Origin: Dryocosmus kuriphilus
Taxonomy: Eukaryota; Arthropoda; Insecta; Hymenoptera; Cynipidae
Length of the DNA: 64,000 nt
Reading direction: 5' to 3'
NCBI GenBank assembly: GCA_038277395.1
Contig: CM076191.1
Coordinates: 92,066,822-92,130,821, forward strand
The notes under the pieces were generated by a model. That model was not told the DNA's origin and did no database searches. It saw nothing but the letters and a program-made list of their open reading frames with translations. The position numbers and the translations under genes were made by a program. Of this stretch, positions 40,116 to 49,389 are shown one piece after another. Numbering within the stretch: the first letter of the stretch is position 1; every line of letters begins with the position of its first letter.

Positions 40116-41105
40116 CTGGCAGAACCCGGTACATGGTCCGTTTTACTTCCATTTGCCCTTGCTGCACAGAGGCAGCATATCGGGTCTACCTTACAGTCCT
40201 TTGCAAGGTGCTCCCCAACTCCACATCTCCAGCATTTTCCCATCCTATCCTCCCCTTTACAATCCACGGCTGTGTGCATGTAGCCATGGCAGTGGAAGCA
40301 ACGCTTTGCCTTTGCCCACATGCGAACCCTACGGTTAATCCACCCGATCTTTAACCGGGCAGCTTTATCCAGCTTATTAGCTGAGGCCTCACTAACTACC
40401 ACATATGCCATCAGGCTACCGCGGTGGTCCGTTTTGGTGAGGTTCACCTTCATCTCCTCCATTGTCTCTTCTCCCAGAAAGCTTCGAATGTCCATCATGA
40501 CTTCCTCAAGATCAGTAGAGATGTCGAGATCGCTGATTTGGGTCTACGTCGTCGGATTCAGTGGCATACTTTGCCCTCACCCTGGACAGCTCCCTTAAGG
40601 GCTTCGCCAAATTTGGCCTTGCCTTCCTCCGACGCCTCTATATCTAGGAGCACATTGCCCTCCCTCGTTTTCCTCATGCCTTTTATTTTGACATCGGATT
40701 CTTCTGGTTTAACCGTCGCCCTAATCTTTTTCAACGTCTCGGCTTGTTCTTACCTGTTGTCGGTTTAATTAGCACTGCTTCTGGTCGCACTTTTTGCTGT
40801 CTTCTGCTCTTGCTCATCGGCCTTTTAAATGTAGCTACAGGCTTGGTCTCGCCGTGGGCCTCAAAGTACTTCTTTTTCCGCCCCGCTACCTCCGTCCACT
40901 TGTTCGCAGATTTAATTTGAATTCTCCTATTGGGCCTGTCTACTTCCTCATTTCTAGGGCTCGGAGTGCCCGGAAGTTGCCTCTTTCTTTTTGCTTCCTG
41001 CCTTCGTGTATTTTCACCTGGAAGTGTCACAGACCTTTTTCTCAATGGTTCCCTTCCTCTTCTGCTCTCTTCCAGCATTTTCTGCAACAGTTTCGCGCCA
41101 GTCAA
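40076..41105 (-). pseudogene. LINE 3 ORF1 (gag-like, CCHC knuckles)
   Basis: Fragments 40731-41105 (basic, KRKRQLPGTPSP) and 40076-40498. The latter ends with three zinc knuckles: CFHCHGYMHTAVDC, CWRCGVGEHLAKDC and a third CCLCAARANGSKTDHVPGSARC, the pattern of R1-clade ORF1 proteins that bind element RNA. Between the fragments (40499-40730) the frame is broken, with remnants such as GNVLLDIEASEEGKAKF on the minus strand. Confidence 0.82.
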
Positions 41106-41616
41106 TCTGCAAATTGCAATATCCTTCAGTACGGCGTTTATTGCGTCAATTTTTTGGGTAACCTCCCTCGGCGTAGTTCTTGCTGCCGTACACCGTACAC
41201 TTTTCTTTGGCGCTATTCGCCAAACTTTGGAGATTTTCCCAAAGCTTTAACTCTTCTTCCTCGTGTTTAGCCCACTGTGTTTGCAGTGTCGACACCTGGT
41301 TCCTAATTTCTTGTGCGTTTACCGTTTCGCGTGATGGTCTCCACCAAAATCCTTGAGACCGCCGCTAAACACCGGGGCTTTCACCCGATCGGAATTGACG
41401 GGTAGATTGAAACTCCCTTGGGGTAATTTGTTCAGATCATGCCCTGCCATGTTTCGTTTTATTTTGGGGTCCCTTCCCCAAGCTGGTTTTTGTCCACCAC
41501 GGGTATTTTATTTCCCCGGTGCCATCCATATCTGGAAAGCATTCCCCGATCCGCAACCTGGGGAGGCGCCCGATGGGGGACCAGCAAACTCCACACGGGA
41601 CTACTACTACTACTAC

Positions 41617-42083
41617 TTCTATACAACGTTATCACCTGTGTTGAGATGAATAGACTTTGGCGCATCGCTTGTGAATGTGACTCTAGACCAACTTTTTAAA
41701 TAGCGTATATAGGAGTTATATTTGAATAAAGACAAGATATGTACATATATGAATGCATATAAATTGCTTTTTATTTATCAAGGAACCTTGCAGCTACTTA
41801 GTGTAAGCATATACTTTTTATAGTCAATTTCATAATTTAGTCTAACATTGGTTCATCATTGCTTAAACGTTGATTCAACGTTGATATAACGTTGATTCAA
41901 CATTACACAGAGTTGATTCAACATTGCACAGAGTTGTTTCAACATTGAAGAAAATTTGATTCAACATTGAAGAAAAGTTGATTACATATCTGATTTGCCT
42001 ATCCAGCTGTTGTGTGAACTATCAAAGCCTAACCACTTTAAATAGACTTTATTGCCACGTTTCTTGATTACTTTTTCCACAAG
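41617..42083. other. Polinton B intergenic region with AT-rich repeats
   Basis: It lies between the LINE 3 border and the integrase end. I find no identifiable remnant of the polymerase C-terminus. AT-rich; contains the tandem TTGATTCAAC repeat listed separately, and reads like the region after the integrase of copy A (shared GCAATTTATATGCAT-like stretch next to ATAAAAAGC). Confidence 0.6.
41847..41980. repeat. TTGATTCAACGTTGA tandem repeat, copy B
   Basis: Six to eight imperfect units of about 15-22 bp built on GTTGATTCAACATTG, with internal palindromes such as TCAACGTTGA. The same type of array sits at the same place, after the integrase, in copy A (55648-55755). Confidence 0.8.
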
Positions 42084-42908
42084 TTATACGTCTGCGTGTT
42101 TAACTTTGAGAAGTTCGTGTTCATAGAATCCGCCCTCAGTACTTTGTTCTTGATAGACCTTCAGCTTGTACGTCAATAGATTGGTAGCTATGACGTATGT
42201 TACAGTAAATATCTCTGTTGTCCAGTTGGGAGTGTATCCTTTCTCAAAGAAATACTTATGCTTGCTGACTCGAACTCTATCACCAACTTTGAACTTTGCT
42301 CTCTTCTTCCTGGGTATACTTCGACGTTTTTTAAAGCGTTGCAAGAGTTCCCTTTCATCGTCAGCAGTGACATCTCTGGGCTTCATACCGATTGTTCGAT
42401 GTTTTGCACCGTTATACTTGTAGATGAGAGTGGGTAAAATGTCTATCCACGTGTAGTTGCCTGTCAAGCTGAATTGTGGCCACATCTTGTTTTTGACCCT
42501 GCGATTAAATCGTTCACAGATTGATGCTTTTAGATTACTGTGCGTTGAGTAGAGATTGAACCTGTATTGTTGCATTAGATTTTTAAAGTGTGAATTATAA
42601 AATTCTTTGCCTCTGCCAGTGTGCAAGTTTTTTGTTACACGACCCTACACCAGTACAGATTTAATTGCTAAAGTAACATCTGGTCCATTCTTGATTTTAA
42701 CAGGGACAGCGCAGGCGTACTTGGAGAAAATATCAATTACGGTAAGTAAATGCTTGTAATTATTATTCTCATGGGCATAGGGTAACATTTCAACCAAATC
42801 TGCCTGCCATGTCTCGTCTATACCACGCATTTGTACAGAAAAACGAGGATAATTTTTTCTAGCCGGTTTATGCAGTTCCGTGTCTACTGCCAATTTCTCC
42901 TTGTCCAT
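42000..42908 (-). pseudogene. Retroviral-type integrase with chromodomain, copy B
   Basis: One frame from ATG at 42906-42908 with a TAG at 42645-42647, then open to 42084. Visible: the first catalytic Asp in TWQADLVEM, the second site reading HTGRGKEFYN where HTDxG is expected (Asp to Gly), and the Glu in SICERFNRR. After the core come a basic stretch (KKRAKFKVGDRVRVSKHKYFFEKGY) and, beyond 42084, a C-terminal chromodomain remnant VYLKWLGFDSSHNSWIGKSD. Polinton integrases insert the element DNA. The Asp loss and the stop both inactivate it. Confidence 0.9.
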
Positions 42909-43863
42909 ATTTGAGGGTGTTTAGTCGAGCATCCACCTGAGCAATGAGTTTAGCATTAAGGATCGACAAATCTTGTTTGGTATCTATCTGCAAGTTTTTG
43001 AGTTTCTCGTTGATTGAATCCTCGAGGATACGTATCATCAAATTATTATTTTCAATCTCTGCTCGCATAGACGATGTGACTGTAAACAATGTACGTATTT
43101 CGTTTTGAATAATGCTCGGTACAGTTCCTAAATTTCCTGCGTCATATTGTTCGTTGACTTCACTAAAGCAGAAAAAGACTACAAGTAGACAAAGACCATC
43201 CACTAGCTCGTTGGGGTCGTCCCAGTAGACATAGTCTATACACATTTTTTCTCGCTACCATATGCTGTGGCATTGAACCTCCACTCGGTGAGGATCGCCT
43301 ACGTGACACATTGAACAGTTTCGCAATAAAGTTCTTGTACTTGATACTATTGCCTTTTCGAACAGATTCAGTTGCACTGATCGCTTCTTGTGTGCATTTG
43401 TAGCAATTAGAATTTCTTTATAGTTGCTCTGATCATCAGCGCTTATATGTGATTTTTCAGGAGTCTGTCTAAACAGCAGTTCCAACAAGCCAGCGGTTTT
43501 CAAGTACTGTCTATCTCCACCGTGGATATATTGCCCCTCAGAACTAATGGGTTTAACACTAATCATAAGAGTTCCATTACTGAGCTTACGAACAACATAA
43601 ATCTTATCAAAATACTGCTTTCTGTTTTGATTTAACATCCTGAGAAACTTCTTTGTTAAATACTCATAATTATCAGGAGACAGAGTTGAATCTTCAACCA
43701 TAGTTTCATCCTGCTCTCCTTCTTGAGCATCAGCAGTCATGTAGGAATCGTTGTCATCATTATCATCATCCTTCTCGTCTTTTTCTTTTTCAGGTTCAAC
43801 TTTCATCTTCTTTTTCTTGATTGAGGGACCAGACATGTCAACAAGTTTTTGCAGTGGTATCAC
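42868..43863 (-). pseudogene. Acidic Polinton protein with WDDPNELV C-terminus, copy B
   Basis: The frame 43255-43863 gives an acidic N-terminus (KEKDEKDDDNDDNDS), LTKKFLRMLNQNRKQYFDKIYVVRKL and LLELLFRQTPEKSHISADDQSNYKEIL. It stops; the C-terminal box YVYWDDPNELVDGL is in the frame 42868-43245, which then runs into a coiled-coil-like stretch (RAEIENNNLMIRILEDSINEKLKNL). The same protein is cleaner in copy A (53968-54800). The family is common next to Polinton ATPases; function unknown. Confidence 0.75.
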
Positions 43864-43929
43864 GACTTTGACATGTTTATGTGTTGGCGGTTCAATTTAT
43901 AATGACATCATTTCCACAGTATAACTGGT

Positions 43930-44524
43930 ATTTATAAAGTGATAAAACAGTCAAATCCTTTTCGAGATCTTCCCTCCTTGAGCTCACTGTCCTTTTCTAT
44001 GACGACAAATCCATGCTTGTCAGTATTCCAACATATCAAACACAAGTCTCGAAATTGAGGATAATTCATTTCAGTGTTTACGTGATCATTATACACGTGT
44101 CTCAAATTCATCTCATCCTGCTTAAAGAGTATCAACAGATTGACATTGTCTCACACCAAATATTTGAGAACTCGAGCATAAGTTTGACACAAGTAAAAAC
44201 TGTCAACATGAGCGTGTCTACCCACATCATCAAATACAACTCAACACCACCTAAATTTTTTGTCACTTGTTCCAGGAATCGTTACTTTGGTTGATTCAGG
44301 GATTTTGAGTAGACGTAGACATATATAAATTTCCATCCTTTTGGATGCAATATTAGAGCGAGTAATGTATTTGTGTTGCCACAGTTTGACGGGCCACAAA
44401 ATACTCCACGAATACTGTCTGGCAGTAGACTTCCATGACTTTTTACCCATCTCATCTTCTCTGATTGGACTAGGGTATTAAAGTTATCAACTGGAAGCCT
44501 GACAGGTTGTTTCTTGAACCGCAT
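43930..44524 (-). pseudogene. Packaging ATPase, copy B
   Basis: It starts at MRFKKQPVRLPVDNF (ATG 44522-44524). The Walker A loop reads GPSNCGNTN, with Asn where the catalytic Lys is expected. A TAA follows SLNQPK at 44282. A deletion removes the segment before the Walker B region, of which VVFDDV survives. After further frame changes the C-terminal module (43932-44135: QDEMNLRHVYNDHVNTEMNY, CWNTDKHGFVVIEKD, GFDCFITL) is intact. The protein would translocate DNA into capsids. Confidence 0.85.
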
Positions 44525-44548
44525 CTTGATTTGAACTGTCACAAAACC

Positions 44549-44571
44549 TATAAATGCAGCGCTTTTGTAGC
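44549..44571. promoter_or_regulatory. Divergent ATPase/PLA2 promoter, copy B
   Basis: CTATAAATGCAGCGCTTTTGTAG: TATAAATG on plus towards the PLA2-like gene; the minus-strand box reads CTACAAAAG, mutated from CTATAAAAG in copy A. Confidence 0.65.
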
Positions 44572-44610
44572 TTTCAGGCCAGTTGCGTGCTAACCTCCGT
44601 TCAATGAGGA

Positions 44611-45444
44611 ATGATTGAGCATAGAGTGTCACGCAGTGGTAAAGGCCTAGTCAATCGTCTCATCAACAAATTGCAATTTTTCTTGCATTTGCCGGTCTAT
44701 CAGTACTGCGGCCCAGATATTAAGCTAGTTAAGCGACTTGCTGGAGGCGCTCCCGGTATCAATCCTCTAGACGCAGCGTGTAAAGAACACGATATTGCAT
44801 ATTCACGTAATCGTGAGAACGTTAAAGCGAGAAACTCTGCAGATCGTGTACTAGCCAGTAAAGCGTGGCAGCGGGTTTTTGCCAAAGACGCTAAAATTGA
44901 TGAGATAGCTGCAGCGCTGGCAATAACTAACGTAACGCATGCCAAAGCGAAACTCGGTATGGGAATAAAGACGAAATCCAGTAAAGTGAAGAGGAAGCTT
45001 AGTTTAAAGAAGAAGAAGACAAAGGAGAAGCAAATTGGATTTAGAAAGATTGTGAATGCAGCTGAGAAAGCATTGAGATGAAGTAGTAATGCAAAACTAT
45101 TCATCAAGTCTGCAATCAGAGGTGCACAGGAAGCTCTCAGATGTTTGGATAAAGTGAATAATCCACGAGTTTTATCAATCCCCTTAAAAGTCGGAGGGTT
45201 TTGCCGCTGATTTCCATATTTGCTGGACTCAGTGCACTTGGAGAACTCACTGATGGAGCAGCTGGTGTAGCCAAAGCTCTAAGCAATGCTAACACAGCTA
45301 AGCAACCACTCGCAGAGGCTCAACGTCATAACAAGTCAATGGAGGCTATTGTTCTAGGGAAGGGCATACACCTGAAACCTTACAGGAAAGGCTGGGACTT
45401 AATATGAAAGGACTTCATCTAAGACCAGCATCAAAAAACTTGTA
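44611..45444 (+). pseudogene. PLA2-like virion protein, copy B
   Basis: The open part 44611-45081 contains YQYCGPDIKLVKRL (calcium-loop type), GAPGINPLDAACKEHDIAYS with the catalytic His-Asp kept, a helical region, and a strongly basic stretch (KVKRKLSLKKKKTKEK). A TGA at 45079-45081 and frameshifts near 45200 and 45395 break the rest, which matches copy A: a hydrophobic stretch ISIFAGLSALGELTDGAAGVAK and a tail RPASKNL ending at 45444. Similar domains in parvoviruses help virions leave endosomes; that role here is inferred. Confidence 0.82.
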
Positions 45445-45845
45445 GTGAATCTACCTCATTGTGCACTCACTGATGTCGATCTGTTGAAACATGCTAAAGC
45501 TATAAAAATTCCACATTTCCCTGGAGTGTGTATGCGTAATGAGCTGTCAGTTCGTGGTCCCCGTCAAACTGAATCAGCTATTGTAATTCTTGATGACAGT
45601 CACGGCCCTCGTACTCACTGGGTAGCATATAGAAGGATCGGTAATAACATTGTATACTTTGACTGTTTCGGTAATCTTCGTCCGCATCGGATCTTGTCGC
45701 TTACCTCGGTGTTGGTAGCGTAATAAAGTGCAATCATGATAGATATCAAGACTATGACAGTGTTGAGTGTGGATACTTGTGTTAAAAATTTTTGTGTGGA
45801 CAGTTGCATGTAAAAGACAAATACTCTCTATATAAGAGTATGTAA
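45445..45845 (+). pseudogene. Adenain-like cysteine protease, copy B, frameshifted
   Basis: It begins LPHCALTDVDLLKHAKAIKIPHFPGVCMRN. The catalytic His is in THWVAYRR and the Asp in YFDCFGNLRP. After PHR the frame shifts, and the continuation SVIKCNHDRYQDYDSVECGYLC holds the nucleophile Cys; another shift precedes KFLCGQLHVK..SLYKSM. All three catalytic residues are therefore encoded, but in different frames. The start is probably inside the PLA2-like gene, as in copy A. Confidence 0.82.
45829..45836 (+). promoter_or_regulatory. TATA box before penton gene, copy B
   Basis: TATATAAG, about 50 bp upstream of the ATG at 45883, inside the end of the protease gene as in copy A. Confidence 0.65.
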
Positions 45846-45882
45846 TGAGCAGAATAGAGGCAGTATAAAGAAGAACATCACC

Positions 45883-46437
45883 ATGGAAGAAACATTTACT
45901 CTTACCGTAACGAGAAACTCTTCTGTGCTCGAGGCAGAGTACTTTTCACCAATAGAACTCTTTCCGCACAAGAACTACGTTCTTGGTCTCATTGAATTGC
46001 TCACATTTAATGCGATTCCCAATATTGGTGTGGGAAAGAATACAATTAAGGTCGGACAGAGAAAATTTATCATACCTACTGGCAGCTCTGAGATTGAAGA
46101 TATTTAGAGCTATGTCCAGAAGATTCTAGCGCGTAACGGCATTACAATAAACATCAGGCCAAATAATGACACACTGTGCAGTGAGATAAAGCGTGATCGT
46201 GAAGTGAACTTTAGACCAGGAGATTCGATTGGACGACTATTGGGATTTGTACCTCGTGTTCTTGAAGCCAATAAGACTCACATTTCTGATCTACCTTTGG
46301 CCATTATCAAAATGAATGCTCTACGAATTGAATGTTCCATCATAACAGGAGCCTACATCAACGAGCGCAAAGTTCACTTGGTGAATTTTCGAGAAGAGAT
46401 TATAACAATACGACTGCACGTTAAATTATCATCATAA
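45883..46437 (+). pseudogene. Probable penton/minor capsid protein, copy B
   Basis: It starts MEETFTLTVTRNSSVLEAEYF. One TAG follows SEIEDI (46105-46107), after which the same frame continues to 46437 with GRLLGFVPRVLEANKTH. In-frame deletion of about 45 residues joins YINERKVH to LVNFREEIITIRLHVKLSS, removing the IYEFFPVVPPGYK block present in copy A. Single jelly-roll penton is inferred from size, composition and position next to the capsid gene. Confidence 0.65.
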
Positions 46438-46467
46438 TGGGTATTGTATATAACCTCCAAGGATCCT

Positions 46468-46474
46468 ATATAAG
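46468..46474 (+). promoter_or_regulatory. TATA box before capsid gene, copy B
   Basis: TATATAAG lies about 15 bp upstream of the ATG at 46484, so either the transcript starts very close to this ATG or the true start is downstream. Confidence 0.5.
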
Positions 46475-46483
46475 GAAGACAAC

Positions 46484-47680
46484 ATGCCAGACAAAGATCA
46501 GTTCTCGGCCAGCACGCAAGGCCCTAACACCTCAAAACGTGCTTCGTCTGAAACAGCTTGGCCACAAGGTCAAAGAAACTCGTGGAGAAAGAAATTGAAA
46601 CGTCCATTCAAAATATTTGTTATCTCGTTTTGTTGCAATAAAGAAAGTGGAGGAAATATTGAATATTCAAGCACCAGTGAGACTTGGAGAGTCAATCGCC
46701 CACTATGAGATTCATGCACATCAGCCTTATGCCTCATCATCATTCAACAACAGTGATGAAATTCGAATCACTGTTCAGCATCAAGATTAAAGTTATCTTA
46801 TGGAGAATGCAGGATGGTAGGCATCCCAGAAGGTACAGAACGTCTCACCAATGAGGAGGGATACTTTGATGTTACTATTCCGCTCAGTATGATCCTAGGA
46901 TTTGCCGAAGAGTTTCGAAAAATTGTTGTGAATGCAAATCATGACCTTATCCTGACAAGATGACGCAGTGACTTGAACGCAAGCATTCAAGAGCGAGCAG
47001 ATCCTGGAAACGAAGAACAGTTTAGGATCATGATTCAAAAACTGGAGTGGCTGATTCCATATGTAATGGCTTCAGATCAGCAGAAGATACAGCTCTTGAA
47101 CTTTATTGAAAAGGACCCCCTGACCACTATGAGTCTTCGCTCATGGGACTTGTATGAATATCCTCTGCTTCCCACCATCTCAAGACACATATTGGCTATG
47201 AAAACGTCAACTTAGTTGGAAAAACAACGTTACGTTATCCCGGGTTTCCAGACAGGCAGAAAAGATAGGCGAGCAAGATATGCTAATCGTTTCGACCACT
47301 ACAATATAACCAATGTCAAGGTGTTTCTCAACTCACAGTACTCTCCATACGGCAGTCTGAATCTTAACATTAATCACAATCAATTTGCACTACTATATGA
47401 AATGTAGGCAAACTTTCAGACAGCCTACTATAGCAAAGAGCCTATACCGATGTTGAAGAAAAACGATTTCAAAGAACACGCTCCCCTGATTGTTATTGAT
47501 TGCTGAAAACAAAATGAGTTTCTCAAACAGGCCTCAGTAGACGTTCGTTTGGAATTTGAATCTGGAGACAATTTTCCCGCTCAAACAGCAGCCTACTGCT
47601 TCATCATACATGATCGTATTATTCAATACCAACCTCTCAGTGGTAGTGTGATCTGGCAGATCTGGGTTGTCCTGCGCTCC
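46484..47680 (+). pseudogene. Major capsid protein, copy B, broken
   Basis: Pieces: 46484-46708 (N-terminus), IAHYEIHAHQPYASSSFNN...ITVQHQD in a second frame, a deletion that removes the middle, SYLMENAGW, EGYFDVTIPLSMILGFAEE, 46973-47215 (ERADPGNEEQFRIMIQKLEWLIPYVMAS, LLNFIEKDPLTTMSLRSWDLYEYPLLP), 47216-47407 (QYSPYGSLNLNINHNQFALLYEM), then NFQTAYYSKEPIPMLKKNDFKEHAPL, and 47549-47640 (LEFESGDNFPAQTAAYCFIIHDRIIQYQPLSG). This gives the order of the whole C-terminal jelly roll, which is incomplete in copy A. Several stops and shifts. Confidence 0.78.
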
Positions 47681-47925
47681 ATAAGTTATCCAACACACTC
47701 TCCGTCAGGTGCAATCACCACACTCAGTACTGGAATGAAAACTGTGCAGTTAAAAATCGTCTTGCCCTCATGACCTGGTTCTTGACTCGTCGCGATCAAC
47801 CAACCATAAGGAGGTACTCTCAAAGTGATACCGATCAAGTGAACAACGTTAGTGATAAGGAAATGAAAAGTTGTGATAATGATGAGGAAATGATTTCTTC
47901 AATCGGAATGAAAGATGATTTTTAA
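47650..47925 (+). pseudogene. Remnant of the unknown conserved Polinton protein, copy B
   Basis: Immediately after the capsid end (QYQPLSG) the sequence matches the last third of the copy A protein (GCPSLHKLHNTLSIRCNHHTQYWNENCAV, with frameshift) and the D/N-rich tail (YTQSDIDEV). About 170 residues, including VDVQGF, have been deleted. Confidence 0.7.
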
Positions 47926-48611
47926 ATTGGTTTCAATCAGAGACCCAAACCGCTAGCATAATCGGTTTTAATTGGATTGACTTGGGAGTAGTACTTGTCT
48001 AACTCTATGTTGAAAGAGAGAATTTATGTTTTACAGCCTTGGTTAGGTTTTATTTGGTTTGAATACAGTGTCAAATAAAACTTTTGTATTGAAAAAAAAT
48101 TTGTGAGTAATAAATCATAACATGAAAAGATAAACTGTCTGTGTACTCATTACATAGTTTTAATTTATAGATAAGAAAATGGAAAAAAGATGAGTTGATT
48201 CCAAATTTCTGATGTTTTTCCGCTTTGCATTACTTTAATTTAATTAATTTAATTAAGAGGAAATTGAAAAAAGTTTTGATGTGCTGTTTTTTTCGCTTTG
48301 CTAGAATTTCACCGATGGAGTTTCCTTTCTTTAAACAACAACGATAGATTTTCATCACATCGATGGGTTGAAATTCACACTCCGAGCATCAAGGGACTTT
48401 AAAAATGTGTGATGAAGACAAGTTTATGCGTGTTAAAACTTGTCGAAACTCGTCGAAGACCTACACACACACGCACACAAACAAAACTTTCTACACAGTA
48501 CCTTCGAGAAGATTCTGGTGGGGAAGTCGTTGCATCATCTTGTGAAACGTGTTAAGACTTATCGAGCTTCTCGAACTTTCTAGAGTGTAGGTAGAGTAGG
48601 GTTTACGAGTC
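47926..48611. other. Polinton B 3' non-coding region
   Basis: AT-rich sequence similar to the left flank of copy A (18780-19080), including a shared stretch of about 60 bp around AAACTGTCTGTGTACTCAT (48130) and copies of the CGTGTTRARACTTGTCG motif (48430, 48548). No gene recognised. Confidence 0.6.
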
Positions 48612-48630
48612 TATAAAAGCATTATCAGAT
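48612..48630 (+). promoter_or_regulatory. TATA box and initiator before the small gene, copy B
   Basis: TATAAAAG at 48612-48619 and TCAGAT at 48625-48630. It is followed by CAGAGGCTTCAGTCT..TTCGAATATTGAGAGTGTAA, a leader block also present at 30090-30130 and, on minus, at 19297-19335. Confidence 0.6.
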
Positions 48631-48702
48631 TACAGAGGCTTCAGTCTATCTTCGAATATTGAGAGTGTAAAGTCAATAAATTTATTATCCCAGAGAAGAG
48701 TA

Positions 48703-49027
48703 AAATGGATCTCAGCGTTGTAAATAGAGTTGGCCGATTGGAAAATATTCTCCCAGTGACGTCATTGGCTGATCTTACAGTGGAGAAAAAGAATGCTGTC
48801 ACATGAATCATGAAAGTTCAAACAAAATATGGAACAAAATTCATGAAAGAGTTGGACAACGAGATGTTGGTATACTTACCGAACCGAGTAAAAACAAAAT
48901 CTCTGAAAATCCACAACACATGGAAACATTTGAGAAACTGGAAATTGCTTCCCAGAAGAAAAAACTTTCCTTTTACTAATTTGGTGGTAAATACAACATG
49001 TTCGAATTTCAATATGTTTATTGAGTA
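48703..49027 (+). pseudogene. Small conserved Polinton protein, copy B, one stop
   Basis: An ATG at 48703 starts DLSVVNRVGRLENILPV. One TGA at 48805-48807, then the same frame is open to 49027 with KVQTKYGTKFMKELDNEMLVYLPNRVK and a further 45 residues. About 108 residues in total. The strand-rich N-terminal half suggests an OB-fold-like nucleic-acid-binding protein; this is inference. The copy A version stops early. Confidence 0.6.
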
Positions 49028-49389
49028 AATAAATTATAACATTTACTGATACATTGCCTGTGTAATTATTTCTGAATTTTAGTTTATAGATAAGTTAAAT
49101 TTAGTTAGTTTAAATTCATAGATAAAAGTTCGCTTTGATTTTCCTTATTCCTTTCTCAACGATGGATATCCAACACATCGATGGATTGAATTTCTTTCTA
49201 CAATAACATCGAGAGGCTTTGGAACATCGATGGGTAAAAATTTTCAATATTGTTAACTCTTTTTATCGTTAAATTACAGGTAAGTAGTTTATTAAGTTTA
49301 CCTTTATAATCTATGCGTGTCGAAAAATTGCCTCATTATGCGTGTTCCAACAGTTTTGAGATATTAAATCATCATGCGTGTGGAAACCT

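Larger units (their letters stand above)
37152..41600 (-). mobile_element. R1-like LINE copy 3, nearly full length, inverted
   Basis: Read on the minus strand: 5' region (about 41250-41600), gag-like ORF, endonuclease, RT, zinc site, 3' untranslated hairpin region (37161-37246) and A tail (T run 37152-37160). (ACT)n lies at both borders (37133-37152 and 41600-41616). About 4.45 kb, with internal deletion of the RT catalytic region. Confidence 0.88.

Noticed and set aside
40133..41699. Several plus-strand ORFs opposite LINE 3 ORF1 and 5' region
   Set aside because: The minus strand carries the zinc knuckles and endonuclease; the plus-strand frames have no domain.
41439..41699. Polymerase B C-terminus after the LINEs
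   Set aside because: The short reading ending near 41699 has none of the expected polymerase motifs and its frame starts in the LINE 5' region; I cannot support it.
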